From Leptoclinus maculatus (taxonomy: Eukaryota > Chordata > Actinopteri > Perciformes > Stichaeidae): a stretch of DNA of 64,000 nucleotides. Position 1 is the stretch's first letter; each line of letters opens with the position of its first letter. Shown here piece after piece: positions 11,698 through 23,964 of the stretch. The DNA lies in contig JAVDOI010000011.1 in the NCBI GenBank assembly GCA_032191485.1, positions 20,447,887 to 20,511,886 of the forward strand, written 5' to 3'. The notes below the pieces were generated by a model. That model saw only the letters and a program-made list of their open reading frames with translations, was not told the origin of the DNA and made no database searches. The position numbers and the translations under genes are program-made.

Positions 11698-14600
11698 TTT
11701 CCCCCTTTTGTACTTCAAAGGACAACATTAAAATACACTGAAGATCCTAATCAATTGGAGCAAGGCAAATTACACATCATCAGTTTTCACAATTAATCCG
11801 GTGGGGATGGAAAAGAAAGAAGCATCTGTGGCCAATTTATCAAAATAAGTGTCCAGTGTAACACAACTGTAAGCTAATGTCTGCTTATTTCAGCCACTAT
11901 CCCCCTTCGCTCGTGTGTGTCACGTCATGTGCCACACGAGCGAGCTGAGTAAGTAGGAAATGTAGCACAACTACGCTGCCGTCGTATAGGAGCACCACAA
12001 ATCCTCAATAAACAAAGAGAGAGAAAAAAAATGTAACAACAAAAAGGAAAATGAAAAAAATCGTTTTTTTTTCTTTTTCTTTTTCTAGGAATCACAGAAA
12101 ACACACGTGTTACAATTGGTGAATAAAGCAATCATCTGATTAAACTAACATTTGCCTTCACTGACCACGCTGACATTGGCATTCAGCTTAAAGCACAGCT
12201 GTACCTAAGTACAGCTTAACATGGCTGTAAACTCTATATATTATCACATTTATTAACAAGAGTTAATCAGTTAGAATAGTAAAATGATGATAACTTCTTA
12301 ATTCGTGCAGCAAAAAATGACAATGACAGCATCGTAAAAGCTTGTGGTGATGGTTTAACATCTTGTATTTTGGTTGAACATTTTACCCGCTGCTTTAGAA
12401 TATATTATGTATGTGCTGTCTTTTCTACTGAGGTATTATTTTCATGCATCTTGCGTTCACTCTCTAGGGGGCAATGGCATACCTTACAAAACCTGAACAA
12501 AGGTTTACCCTTGTATTTACTCTCTCTCTCTCTCCCCCCTCTGAGGAGACTTGTGGTGACAGAGTGTAATGGAGAAAAGCTCTGCTGTGTTCCCTTGTTG
12601 TTACTGGCTGCACTCGCATCACTGCCCAACAGGTAGGGGTTAGAAACACGCATGCACACGCACACACACACACACACAACTGTGCAAGTCAGTGCTGTTG
12701 AAATCAGAGAGGATCCAGCTGGTGCCGGTAGATGGGACTGGTCGGAGGTTAATGGATGGAGAGCAAAGGGAGAGGAGGACTAAAAGGGATTGGTGAGTGG
12801 GGTACAAAGGAGCAGTGGAGAGACAGAGAGCTAAAGACATGAAAAAAGATGCAGGGCAAAAAGCACAGAGGGTAAAAAATGTAATTTAAACCGATGAGGA
12901 GGGAGAGAGGATGTGATACAGAGAGTGGGGGCTTCTAAAACTAAAGGGTGGGGAAGAAAGGATAAAAAGAGGAGAGTTGGCAGTTCAGGAACTTACCGGA
13001 GGACGTCTTGACAGTCGATGGTGTGTGCGAGGGGAAAGGTGTGAATTTCAATCTCGTGCAAATTGAACCACTGGAGTGAAGTCTGTGTTTATTCACTCCA
13101 AACGAGGCAACGTCGGGGCTGCCAACGTCTCAATTTAGTTTTGGAGTGAGGGACTAAAAAGACTTCCGATTATTAAAGGTTCACAGTCAGCGGTCGTCAT
13201 CACATTGGAAATATCAGCAAAACCCCCTGAAAGGAAAATACTTATTAATTTGCTTCATGAGAGTTTAGAAATGAGGACATTTATCATTTGAGCTGACTCC
13301 CCCTGTACAGTAATGTGCAGTGGAACGACTTCAAATTGTGTCTGGTTCGGCACATTTTGGACCAATGTCAGTTGCGCTTCTCAGAAAAACCTGTTACGGT
13401 TTCATCAAGTGGGACTTCTCCAAGTACAGGCACCTTGTCAGTGTCCTCTCTTCATAGAAGTGAAGGAATTAACATTAGTAAAGGTGAAGAGTCGAAAACA
13501 GTTTTTGGTTATATTTACCACATTATTAACATCCATATCAATACCAACTGCACCTCTGTGAAATCACAGGGAGGTGAAACACTCCATCCCCTTTTCATTT
13601 CCTACGACTGTGTTTGTTGTATTATGTATTTGATATATGCTAAAGCATATGATATCAATACTCTCATAGAATCCCTTCACTGGCAATGTGTATATGGAGG
13701 GCAGTACCAGGATCAGTCCTGGAGCCGACTGTGTAATGAGCTGCTGCCTTAGTACAGGAGTGTGTGAATTTGCCGGTTTCACAGTTGTGCTTTCATTATT
13801 ACTAGAAGCAAAATAAATCTTTCAGTGGAATCACTTCACTAGCAGTTGTGATTCTAATTAACCAGCAGGGTTTTTCTTTATTACCAGGGAACACGGCAGT
13901 AAAATCATCATTTATCAGAATTTCTCCAACAATGTGAGGAGGAGGTTTGTGGGATCGAGTTCTGATTTTATCGGAAGTCAATATCTGAACAAACTGGCTG
14001 GAAAGATCATTGGCACCATACAGGGTTTTTCTTTCTTATTGACGAACCGGAAAGGTTTTGTTAAAATCTAAAATCAATATGTGAAGTTTGCTTTTGGTTC
14101 GGGGTAGAATTACTGCTGTACAAACTAAACCCACTGCAGCTGAATTTTAGTAAACTATTTGCAGAGATGAAACAGACTTTTGATTATTAATATTATCAAT
14201 AGCCATCATGCTGATGTTTTTGATTTGATCTCCTTGTTTGCCAGCAGCGGTTCTATCAAGAAACCCGTTTTCTTCCCCACATGTCCTCAGGCTGCGTTTC
14301 CCTCCTTGGCACCGGGCACTGTATGCAGAGAGCCAAAGATAATCAGGCTTTTGCCGCAAGGAATCCAGCCTGCAGGAAGCATTGCCTGAGGAAATTAGGC
14401 AAGCTACATCAAGCAACATGTTTTCTACTTGCCACGCCAGAGTGCAAAAGTCAATGTCGTTGCAAAGTTATGTCTTCATGTTGCAATTACGAGCAAGGGG
14501 TGGCCTGTAAAAAGATGCTGACACGGTGTTTTCTGTCTCATTAACTGAGACGAGAGGGGGCGAGTGACATTATGCATTTTCAAAATTCATCCGTGCATAC

Positions 14601-17231
14601 TTTCTTTTTTATTGCCTTTTTTCTGAGCGTTTTTATTGAGAAAGTTTCTCTGAAACTAGTAGATGTACTAGTCAAAGCTACTGGCATAGCAATTTTACAA
14701 GCTGTGTCAGAATTTCATTTGGGATTTATACATCTTGGGTTCCCTTCAGTTTGGTCTTTGGTTGGGACTGGTACTTCCTCTGACCATGGGAAACGGATAA
14801 CAAGTCAATAATCCAAATCCCTCAGCCCAAAATGGATCGTCCAAACAATCTACACTGTAATGAGCATGTTCTCTTGCATTTCAGTAGGTTTGCTCCAAGA
14901 CGCTAATGTTTGTGCAACGCTTTTGTAGAGTAGAGTTCAACTTTGATGTTCCTCGATACGCAAATTTGTGCAGTTGAACAAACTTGTCTTGACATTGGTC
15001 ACTATTGAAGGAAAAGGCTCAAACCAGAGAGTCCAAACCGTGGCGCCATCCAAATGTGTATATATATATATATATATACCACTCTCTCATGTCTGTGTAA
15101 TAACTTAGAACCTACCTGGAAGTCAATTTGCTCAGTTTACTGTAAAGACTGGAAGAAGGGGGAAACAGCTAACCTAGCACTGTCCAAATTTCAAATATAT
15201 GCAAAGGAACACCTTTTGGAGCTGACTTATCATGCTGTATCTTGTTTGTTTAATCCATACACAAACCAAAATATAAAATGTAGTCAAACGTCATCAAGCT
15301 TCTAGCCCCAACTGTTAATATCCATCATAGGGATATCTATCCTTATTTGTTTGGGAACATTCAAATAATTAACATTTCCGATTAGAATCTGCAAAGGAAA
15401 AGAACAGAATAATGACCTAAGAAGCAAAAGCAGACCAGCTACCTGGAGCTATGTGCTCGGATGACACCAACACGCTGCCTAATAGCTGCAGGGTTGAATG
15501 CAGCATTTACACAGGACAGCTCAGCAGGTTCAGCTGCAGGGTACTGACTCCATTATAGTGATATATCTCAAAGAGTCTATCTGGCTGACAGTGGTCCATC
15601 CAATTACCCAGCCCTGCTACTGTTTCAGAAGTGAACGGGTCAACTTTTCACGTGGTTGCACCCTTCCGTATATCAAACCTTTTAAATGGAATGTCTGAAA
15701 TGTGGCTGAATGTACACTTGTGTGGGTGTGAGACGCCACTGGGAGCCTTATAACCGATGGATTTAATGAGTGCTGAATATTTACACGTCAGTGCAGGTAT
15801 AACGATGTGCTTCCAATAGAAGATTCTATTTTCATGCTTAAATCAATAGCACTGGATTTTATATCAGGACAGTGCTGTTGGTATGCAGCAATACACCCAA
15901 GCAGAGCAGTCAGTCCAACCAGAAGCTTCTTTGTTATATTTAAACAGTTAAAAGGTGAAAAACATGTTCATGTTTATACAGTTTCATGTGTGTTTCATGC
16001 ATTATTTTTTTCATCTTGCATGGCCTGAGCCCTCCTATTCAGAAATCACTCCCTATTGACTCTGAGCCCACTCAACCAACGCAATGTATTTAAAAAAAAA
16101 ATCATTATCAATCGACTCAATAGGAAGCATCCCTGACCGATAATGTAGTGCTTTTGGAAGTGGATTTGCGCTGCTCTCTGTTGGAGGTGAGAAAGTTCAA
16201 CTTATGGATACCTTCACGTCATGTGCCCGTGGCAATGTAGATAGGGCAACTTTTTTCAGCCTTTCTTACATAAGATACTTGGTACGTGACATATTCAAAG
16301 AGGGCAAAACATGCACTTTTCCCATGCTCCACCCTGTAGCTACTGCTTTTACTGCTGGTTTGTTCATGGAGTTTGCCCATTTGTCCATTGGCTGAGACAA
16401 TTGTCGTCCTTTTGGGTCTGGTAATTGCTGAAGACCACAGTTGCATTGGGTGTTTCTAGTGGTACAAAGTGTTTTTACTCCACGAGCCACTGTGGCTAAG
16501 TCAAACATTAGGTACCAGAGGGCTCAATGTAGAAAAACTATGTTGGTAAGGGAAATGACAAATTGTGATGACTAGCTTTTAATCATGGCTGCCTGCTTGT
16601 TCATTTACCAGCCATAAGGGTGCACCAGGTAGGAAAACAAGTCCACCTTACTGGTTTCAAAGACGTGTAAAAGGACATCCTCTGTATCCTGTATTCCAGT
16701 TCAGAGATTATTGATTCCAGTGAAACCTCGTGAAGCTTCATTCAGTAAATTAAATGCAGCTGGTGCAGAAATACTATACGATTTTGTCCAATAACAATAA
16801 ATGTGTTACATCAGTCTGTACTGTATGTTTTCTTCTGGGCTTTCCAACATTAGTGCCGGATAAGTGTATTTCTTAACTATTGTAGTATCATTATCATCAG
16901 TTTGAGAAAAATGTAGACTTTAAACAGTCACGTTTTGCTGTACACCTCTTTCCGCTGCTATCATAAGTGAATAAACTAGTGCCTGCTGTGTTGCCACTAC
17001 AGGGTAGGTGTTGGAAAGAGGAACACCACTGTTGACATTCTGATGTGTGCTTCTGCGAGCACGCTGAGCAAAGAAGTCTGCATTTTAAACTAGCAGGCTG
17101 CCCAGGCTATTGATTCTTACCAATGCTAATACATTTCTGAGAAGATGCGGACAGCACTGCAAGCCGAGATACATCCAATTAAACACAAGTCGGTTCTCTG
17201 CCTCCCAAGGCCACACTAGACATGCTTGCGT

Positions 17232-17232
<1 letters not shown>

Positions 17233-17285
<53 letters not shown>

Positions 17286-17290
17286 ACACT
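17233..17290. repeat. (CA)n microsatellite
   Basis: 47 bp of CA repeats, one T interruption, then a further short CA run. Confidence 0.95.
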
Positions 17291-19969
17291 AAGATTTGAT
17301 GCTATTCCACCACCACCTGTGTCCAGTCGATGCTGATTTGATATGTGAATTCATTACTGAGTCTCCGCTAGCTTCTCTTCAGGTCTGGGTATGTGGATGT
17401 ATTTTTCATTCTGCAGCACGACTCTCAAGGATTAGTACATGTGTGCATGCGTGGGCCCTGTCTGATATCTCTGATGTGTATTCCATATTTTATTGAAGTC
17501 CTATTCAATTCACATCTTCTAAACTCAGTGTGGATGTATTAATCTCACATCTTGATGTTTACATTTAATCAGATTAGGGATCAAATCATGCTTGAATGTG
17601 TGCCCTTCCTATTGATTCATTATCCTGCTCCACCATGAAAAACTAGCTGATCTGCTTTCTGCCTTTTTTTATGTCATTTTCAAAAAAGACATATAAGGTT
17701 GTGAGGATTCCTATAAAACTAAAACACAGTGCAGCAGATGCTATAAAACATAAAATGTAAATCAACTTCCTGCGACTTTCCACACAGAGAATTCATCCCA
17801 CATAATATACTGCAGCTATAATCAAATGCTAATGGCCTCAAGACAGTTTTTTACATGTAGGTTCAAGTGTTTTACAGTTTTGCAGACAGTGGTGTAAAAC
17901 ACTAATATTTCACAGTCTGCAGAGAGAGGCCAATTCTACTGGATTCAAAAGTTTAATGACTAATATCATGACCAACTAAAAGGATTGGCCGAGTGTGTGT
18001 GGGGACGGGTGATCTTTACCCACTTTAGGATTTTAATTGCTCTCATCGTCAGATAAATAAATACAGCTCTAGCTGGTCCAGAGGGAGTTATGCAACCAAC
18101 CACAAAAGAAAGAAAAATCTCTAAAAAATCTTGCAGATGAGGAAGTTAAAAAAAAGCCTATGCAAGGCCCATGGCTAATGGCCACAAAGCCCCCCCCCCT
18201 CCCATATAGAGACAGTTAGTTTAAAAACAATTCACATATACATGCAATATTCCTTTTGCATGTATATCCTTTAGCTGAGCTACACAGCAACAGCTCCTGA
18301 TTAGCCAGTAAATTGCCCCATTAGTAGATCCCTATGCACTTAGCTACAGTTGCTAACCCAGGGGGCTAATTTCAGTGTTTTCTTTCAGTTGGATTTAATT
18401 TCACATAAATAATTTCAGACACTTTTCCCTGAATGGGCTTTCCATAATCTCTAATGGGGAGGTGGTAAGTTAGAATGTCCCATAGTCACAATGGCCACTG
18501 CTGTAAGAATAAGGTTGAAAAAAACCTACAGAATTTTTCCTTTAAAAAAACCAATGCAAATATGCAAACCTCAGTATCTACATTGTACTCTTACCAAATG
18601 TTTTCACTCATAAACTGTGAACAGCTAGATGTACCAGCTTATTAAACCACTATTACAGCAGTGATGAAGGGCTCAAGAGGGCCCACAGGTTTGGGTCAGT
18701 CCAACTTCGGAACCCATCAGCCTTTGTTCTGATGACGATTTTTCGCCTCTAGTGTCAATGGCTAAAAATTGTTTTTGCTCCGGTGGATCCAGCGGATCTC
18801 CATATAACGGGAAATGGCTATCCGACTTCATCACTGTCCAATTAGCAACTTCAGACACGAGAATGGAGTTGGTGTTGAAAAACGATATCTACAGCCGGAT
18901 TCTCTCACAAGTAGCCAGTTTACACCGGTTTCTTTTATTCTAGCTAATAAAAAGCAAAATCGCTGTCAGACGATGGTTGATAGGATCTGAGATTACATTT
19001 TGGCCAATGCATCCTGCCTCTTTTGCTACTTGCATGCCACCAAAGTCCGTTCAAATGTGATCGATCAACACTTCTCGGAGTGCAAATGGAAGCATTCTGG
19101 ACACCAAGTCTTCTGCATTCAAACGCAGAAATCTGTTTATCGAGACTAGGTTCAGTCACACCCTTGACACGTACAAACATTGGGTAGCGTCGGAAAGGTG
19201 AGGAGGAGAGCAACCGATAACACATGACAGAAGAAAAGATAATATTGATGCATGACTACATGATGACATAAGCAGAGGATGAGGACCAGAAAGAAACATA
19301 AATCCAGTCCTGGGAAGAATCAGTAAAAAAAAGTGATCGAAAAGAAGCAGATAAACAGGAGATAAATGATTGCAGAAAGGAGTGATAGACTGAAAAAAAC
19401 GTGGACGAGTTAAGAAAGCAAAGAGAAAAACAAGGAGAAAGCAGAAAGATAGCAGATACGTACGTGTAAAATAGCCTTTTGAAAGCTCTGATCCAGAAAA
19501 GTGGTTTCCAACTGCAGCGATTTCCACTGATGCCTTTGAAAGTTTAATAAACGTCAGTCAGGATTAAGACCTGGGGGGCTTAGAAGAACAGACCACTAAC
19601 TTTTGGGTTTTGTGGCCTCTCCTAACGATACCTCTTTCACTCATGTCATGCTTGGGTAAAGTAGTTAAAGAGCTCTAATCTAGGAATAAACTGGTGATCT
19701 GAGTAGTGGTTTTATCTTAAAAATGCCTCTGGCAATTTGATAATTTGATGGCGTAAACGGCTTTTAATGGCTGCCAGGTGTTGAAGAGTGTTTGATTCCA
19801 CAAATCCAGCCCATTCCAGCACCCACAGGTTCGGTAAAGTGGCCATAACTTCACTGTCACCTTGGTAACCTCACTTCCACAGGCAGTATGCAGATGTTTT
19901 AATGGGACAGCTTTTGATAAAGCCACTACATGCTGCATGTCCAGCAGAAAAAACGTCACACAGACACAG

Positions 19970-20070
19970 TTAGCTGGTCAACATAGTGGAGCATTTAGCA
20001 GCTGAAGAGCCAGAACATTTTTTCAGGAGTTGAAGGAAGCCAAAACGGAGATTGACTGGAGCGAATACTG
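19970..20070 (+). repeat. Dispersed fish repeat, family 2, copy 1
   Basis: This contains GTTAGCTGGTCAACATAGTG, then GAGCATTTAGCAGCTGAAGA, GCCAGAACATTTTTTCAGGA and GTTGAAGGA. The same blocks in the same order are at 34575-34690 (+), 43685-43765 (+) and, inverted, at 53310-53410. Four copies in one window identify it as an interspersed repeat. I cannot assign it to a transposon class. Confidence 0.7.
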
Positions 20071-20499
20071 GGCTAACATTAATCAGGTGGACACAAACGC
20101 AACCACAAATATATGCTGTTCTACAACTGCTGGACTAACCATACGTAACCCAGGCAACTGATATGTATATTATTATCTGTAAAATGGGTCGGTCAAATCA
20201 AGCTATCTATATACAAGCACCACAAAACACTGCTTTAAAGCCCTGCCTCAGTATGTGCAGGCAGCCAGCCGGAGGGCCTCATTTTTCTTATTAGGTTTAT
20301 TATCTATTAATGAAAAACAATTTCCAATTGGAATATGTCTTTGACTTTCATACTGCCATCCTTGATGACCGTTTTATAACAGCAAAAGCTCACTATGTTG
20401 TGGTTCTATCACAGCTAAGCGCTGTTGTTTGGCCCGACTTAAACCTCTTTAAAAATTCTCATATTAACATGCATACATGGAAGGTCACCATTGCATTTA

Positions 20500-20660
20500 A
20501 CCCATCAAAAGAATTCAGAAGCAGCTGGCTGCTGTGAAAGCACCCGTGGAGCAGCTTGAGGTTCAGGGTCTTGCTCAAGAACACTTTGACATGCAGACAG
20601 TAGGAGCCGGCGACAAAGCGGAAAATACCACTGCCCTCACAGAGGCACAATAAGGCGATC
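20500..20660 (+). repeat. Dispersed fish repeat fragment
   Basis: The words GCAGCTGGCTGCTGTGAAAG, CACCCGTGGAGCAGCTTGAG, TTGCTCAAGAACACTTTGAC and ATGCAGACAGTAGGAGCCGG follow the order of a repeat that I recall as common in teleost introns. Its usual 5' part, with GACTTGCATTTGTATAGCGC, appears separately at 62547-62605. There is no coding content. Confidence 0.5.
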
Positions 20661-21054
20661 AAGGTGGATGGTTGGGCTTATAAAGTGTCTGACTTACACA
20701 CTAGAGACTGCAGTTTGCACCCTGTCAGTCAACACTGCTTTATTTTAACCATGTATTTTCCCTCTCCCGAGTAGATGGGGTGGTGAAAATGCAGCTGTTT
20801 AAAGATTTATAAATCAGCCGTAAGACCTTTTCTTCACTGCCTAAAGGAGACTTTTTCAGATACTTACAGGCCCGTAGCTTTGTACACAATACCTTTCCAA
20901 GTTTTCCCAGTTCGCCAGAGTTTTCACCTCTTAATGATTTTTTGACTCCGACTGCATCTCTGAAAAGAGGATATTTCCAGAATCTATACTCTTAGCCTCA
21001 CTTGATTCGATTGACAGGTGTCATCAGGTCTCTGCCAACCTCATTCTCTGTCCA

Positions 21055-21330
21055 TCCCCGTTCAACTTCTGGACAATCATTTGTAATACTTTGTCTCAAC
21101 AACTGGGCCAAAAGCTGGACCCTAAACCTCACAGTGCTCCTATTGCATTATCAGCCTCTTTATCTTCTTTCTCTTTATACCAAAAGAATGTAATTGTCTT
21201 CACCACTTTACAGGCTAGAAGACTGATCCTGATTAAGTGGAAATCGCCTAAAAAGCCCTTCTCATACACATTGGATTCTGGACGTGCTGTAATTACTCAA
21301 ATTGGAGAAAATAGGACTGTTGCTTCAAGG
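21055..21330 (+). mobile_element. L1/Tx1-like LINE ORF2 C-terminal remnant
   Basis: Plus-strand translation gives FNFWTIICNTLSQQLGQKLD, then LYQKNVIVFTTLQARRLILI and KWKSPKKPFSYTLDSG, followed by weaker TQIGENRTVASRK. The W-x(n)-L-LDP block, then a hydrophobic run with ARR-IL--WKSP-PP, is characteristic of the region after the reverse transcriptase in fish L1/Tx1-type ORF2. The catalytic part is absent and the flanks are decayed. The piece is a short 5'-truncated fossil in plus orientation, unlike the other LINE pieces here, which are all minus. Confidence 0.65.
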
Positions 21331-21399
21331 AAAGTCCAATGCATTTCTCAAGGTTTGGGGGCAGATTATTACGTTGGCATATCTGAAAACTTAGTAAAT

Positions 21400-22980
21400 T
21401 AATTGTGAAGGGGTTGTGGCATTTATTTCATTCTGTTTTAAAGAGTAGAGCAACACCATTAATGTGATATTGAACATCATTTGGGATCCAGGCAAACTGG
21501 AAATCAACAAAAACATAAAATAAATATATCAACGGTAGTTGTACACAAAAATACATGTCATTGTTCCTTGATGGCACATTACAAAAGGCGATTGTATTCA
21601 AATGTGATACAATTGTTTAATAATCTTGCAAAACCTAATAAACAAAGTTAAAAAAAAGAGTTTCTCTGTGATTTTGGAAGAGAAAAATATTGGGCACCAA
21701 ATCGGAAAAATACATGGATCATTTTTAAAGACGTTTCTTTTCTTATTAAAGTTGGATGACTCATATCAACTTTTGGACTGATGTCATGGGTATACTTCTG
21801 TATGTGTTGTAGGTGCAGGGTTTAATAGAAAATGAAAAGCCTTCAGAATATCTGTAATTTTCATATAATTACTTACGACCCATATAATTACTTAGGCCGC
21901 TTGTGCCAAACATCTAAAGTAAAATTACACTGTGGGTGCGTCTGACGATTGATGGGTGAATAAATAAACCATTGCTGCACCAGATAAAAAGAGAGGCTAT
22001 AATTACTATTGTCTGTCAGAAGCAAAGGCGAAAGTTATTTGAAAAGGATCTTTTCTTAGCATTGATGATTACTTATGAGTATTAAGTGGCCACAGGGGTT
22101 CCATTCCTTGTGTTTATATTGGTACGATTGCTCTGACGGATGAGATGGGACTATTAGAGCCATAAGTAGATGTACAGATAGAAGGGCTGGAGGGTGGAGA
22201 GAAATGATGTAGATTGAAGTTTGCTCCATCAAACCCATAATTAACACAAGCTCTAACACACCCAATGTTTTTTCGCGTTAGCATACAATATTACACGCAA
22301 CACATATGCAGCCTTCTCTAAAAGGACGCAAGGGATTGATGATGGAGAGAAAGTGAAGGCCAGTGGGAGGTATGAATGGATGGTAGAGATACATAGATGG
22401 ATTGATTGAGGGAGGGCCAGCAGGAGGGAGAAGTATAGATGACTAAGTAGATGGATGAAGATTGAGCTAGAGGCAGGATGAGAGATATAAAAGGATGAAT
22501 GTACACAGAGAAAGTGAGGGCTGGATGGTGTTTCAAGGAGGTCATGATCTACACAATCTGTGCTCTAGGTTTGTCTCTGTCACCGTGATTTCCTGTCAAT
22601 GAAGTTGAAGTTGAAGTATGTTGCCATCCGTGAGGAGGAAAACATACAGTGCATCCCTTATACTCACATCATACCTCCTTCTGTTTATTCTTTATATAAT
22701 GTCAAACCGTGAGCATAACCTGTTATCACACTTGCACAATATATTTAATAGTACCTGCACTTCCCACTATGTTTATACTCTGTATATATGTCTGCGTATT
22801 CATACACACTGTTAATTCTGTTAAAACTGCTCATATTGTACATTTCTAGTGTATTCGTGGCCTTTACTGTTTATTCCACATACTATGTACAATCTGTATA
22901 TACTCTGTACATTCATCACATTTTCTTAGTCAGGACCCCTTGGCGTAACACTTTATTATACATTTTCAACGTGTAGAGTA
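21400..22980. other. Noncoding stretch
   Basis: No gene or clear repeat family. AT-rich unique sequence. Around 22130-22520 there are imperfect GATGGA-type words that create serine-rich minus-strand open frames without biological support. Confidence 0.45.
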
Positions 22981-22984
22981 GTCA

Positions 22985-23500
22985 GACTTCAACATGTGAT
23001 TACCGTTATGAATGCAACGTAAGTTAAGCATGTTACGTAACCACTTTATTAGGTTTAGGCCACACAACTACTTGGTCAGGTTTAGGAAAAGATCATGGTT
23101 TGGGTTTGTTATGTAACTTAAGTTAAGTAAAAATATTAGATATGTCAACTATGTTGCGTACGTGAAGTTAGTTAGGTAAGCCACTTATGTTATGTAAGTA
23201 TGTTACACACCTTAAAATAAGTCATGTTGAGTTTTGTTTCACTTGGGACACGGACAGATAAATCCTGGGTGAAAGTCCTGTGTTTGTTTGACTCATTCAT
23301 CCACCCTGCCCTCCCCCCTGTGTGTAAAGTTTCTTTATGCTTTATACTACGTCACCTGGCTTCCTCCTCCACCCTTGTCTTGATTCCTATGGCCACTAGA
23401 AGCAGCCCTACAAGCCCAAAACTGATGCTAGTGTGGTATGTGGAGCGTCAGGGCCACTGACCAATGTCTGAAATATCGATTGAAAGGGTTGCCATTTAAT
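22985..23500 (+). repeat. Dispersed fish repeat, family 1, copy 2 (longest)
   Basis: Blocks in order are GGTTTAGGCCACACAACTAC, TTGGTCAGGTTTAGGAAAAG, ATCATGGTTTGG, a GTAA/TTAC-rich middle, CACTTGGGACACGGACAG, CCTGGGTGAAAGTCCTGTGT, TTGTTTGACTCATTCATCCA and GTCAGGGCCACTGACCAATG. The same order recurs at 39820-40300 (+), and inverted at 41755-41995 and 56495-56750. A partial copy is at 27440-27540. I recall this as an abundant teleost interspersed repeat but do not know its class. Confidence 0.75.
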
Positions 23501-23589
23501 TTAGTACACACATTCATGTCAACCAGTTTGTAATAACTTTGTTGACCCCCTGACATTTCATCCATCACTATTATCCAGTCATGTTCAGT

Positions 23590-23960
23590 TTGCCCAGTAC
23601 TTTGGTTCATGACCATACTTATACCATACAATACATGGAAAACTAATGACATCCCACATCAGCCTCAGCTTTACTTTTTCTTTCGTGCTACTTGGAAAAT
23701 GTTAGCACGCCTACTGAGATGGGCACCATGATTACTTAACTTGCTAAGCACTAACATGTCTAAAGATTGTTTCAGAGTGGTGTACGTTAGTACTACAACT
23801 ACCCAGTAGAACAGGAGAGATGATTACAGCAACCAATATATCTTACTCGATGCACATATAGCATAGGAGTATTATAATGAAATCTATTTGCAAACACTTT
23901 CATTGTGAGCATGTTAGCATTTAGCTAACAGTTACAGAGCTGCCAGTCTTTAAACACCTT
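23590..23960 (+). repeat. Dispersed fish repeat rich in GTTAGCAT words
   Basis: It starts with TTTGGTTCATGACCATACTT, then GGAAAACTAATGACATCCCA and CATCAGCCTCAGCTTTACTT. It continues with AAATGTTAGCACGCC and ends with TTGTGAGCATGTTAGCATTT and AGCTAACAGTTACAGAGCTG. The first blocks recur at 47722-47775 (TTTGGTTCATGACGAAAACT, GTCAGCCTCTGTAC). A related end lies at 12150-12240. It adjoins family 1 copy 2, and the same join of the two repeats is hinted at near 47700. Confidence 0.65.
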
Positions 23961-23964
23961 CCTG

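Larger units (their letters stand above)
11710..20480. other. Noncoding stretch with microsatellites and repeat scraps
   Basis: No gene is supported. At 12150-12240 there is a scrap of the repeat best seen at 23594-23960: AAAGCACAGCTGTACCTAAG, then CATGGCTGTAAACTCT. CA tracts lie at about 12657-12678 and 17233-17279 and a TA tract at about 15056-15078. At 19970-20070 there is a copy of dispersed repeat family 2, listed separately. A purine-rich strand at 19190-19500 creates a spurious 123-codon minus frame. A cysteine-rich 87-codon frame at 14281-14544 has no splice or domain support. Confidence 0.45.

Noticed and set aside
13315..13752. 145-codon plus-strand frame
   Set aside because: No domain, no homology I can recognise and no flanking splice signals; composition like its surroundings.
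14281..14544. Cysteine-rich 87-codon frame, considered as a small secreted protein
   Set aside because: No signal peptide, irregular cysteine spacing and no splice context.
19156..19527. Hydrophobic 123-codon minus frame, considered as a membrane protein
   Set aside because: It arises from a long purine-rich plus strand, which encodes Leu/Phe/Ser on the complement by composition alone.
22318..22545. Imperfect GATGGA-type tandem words, considered as a CRISPR-like or satellite array
   Set aside because: Units are irregular in length and sequence; ordinary low-complexity DNA.
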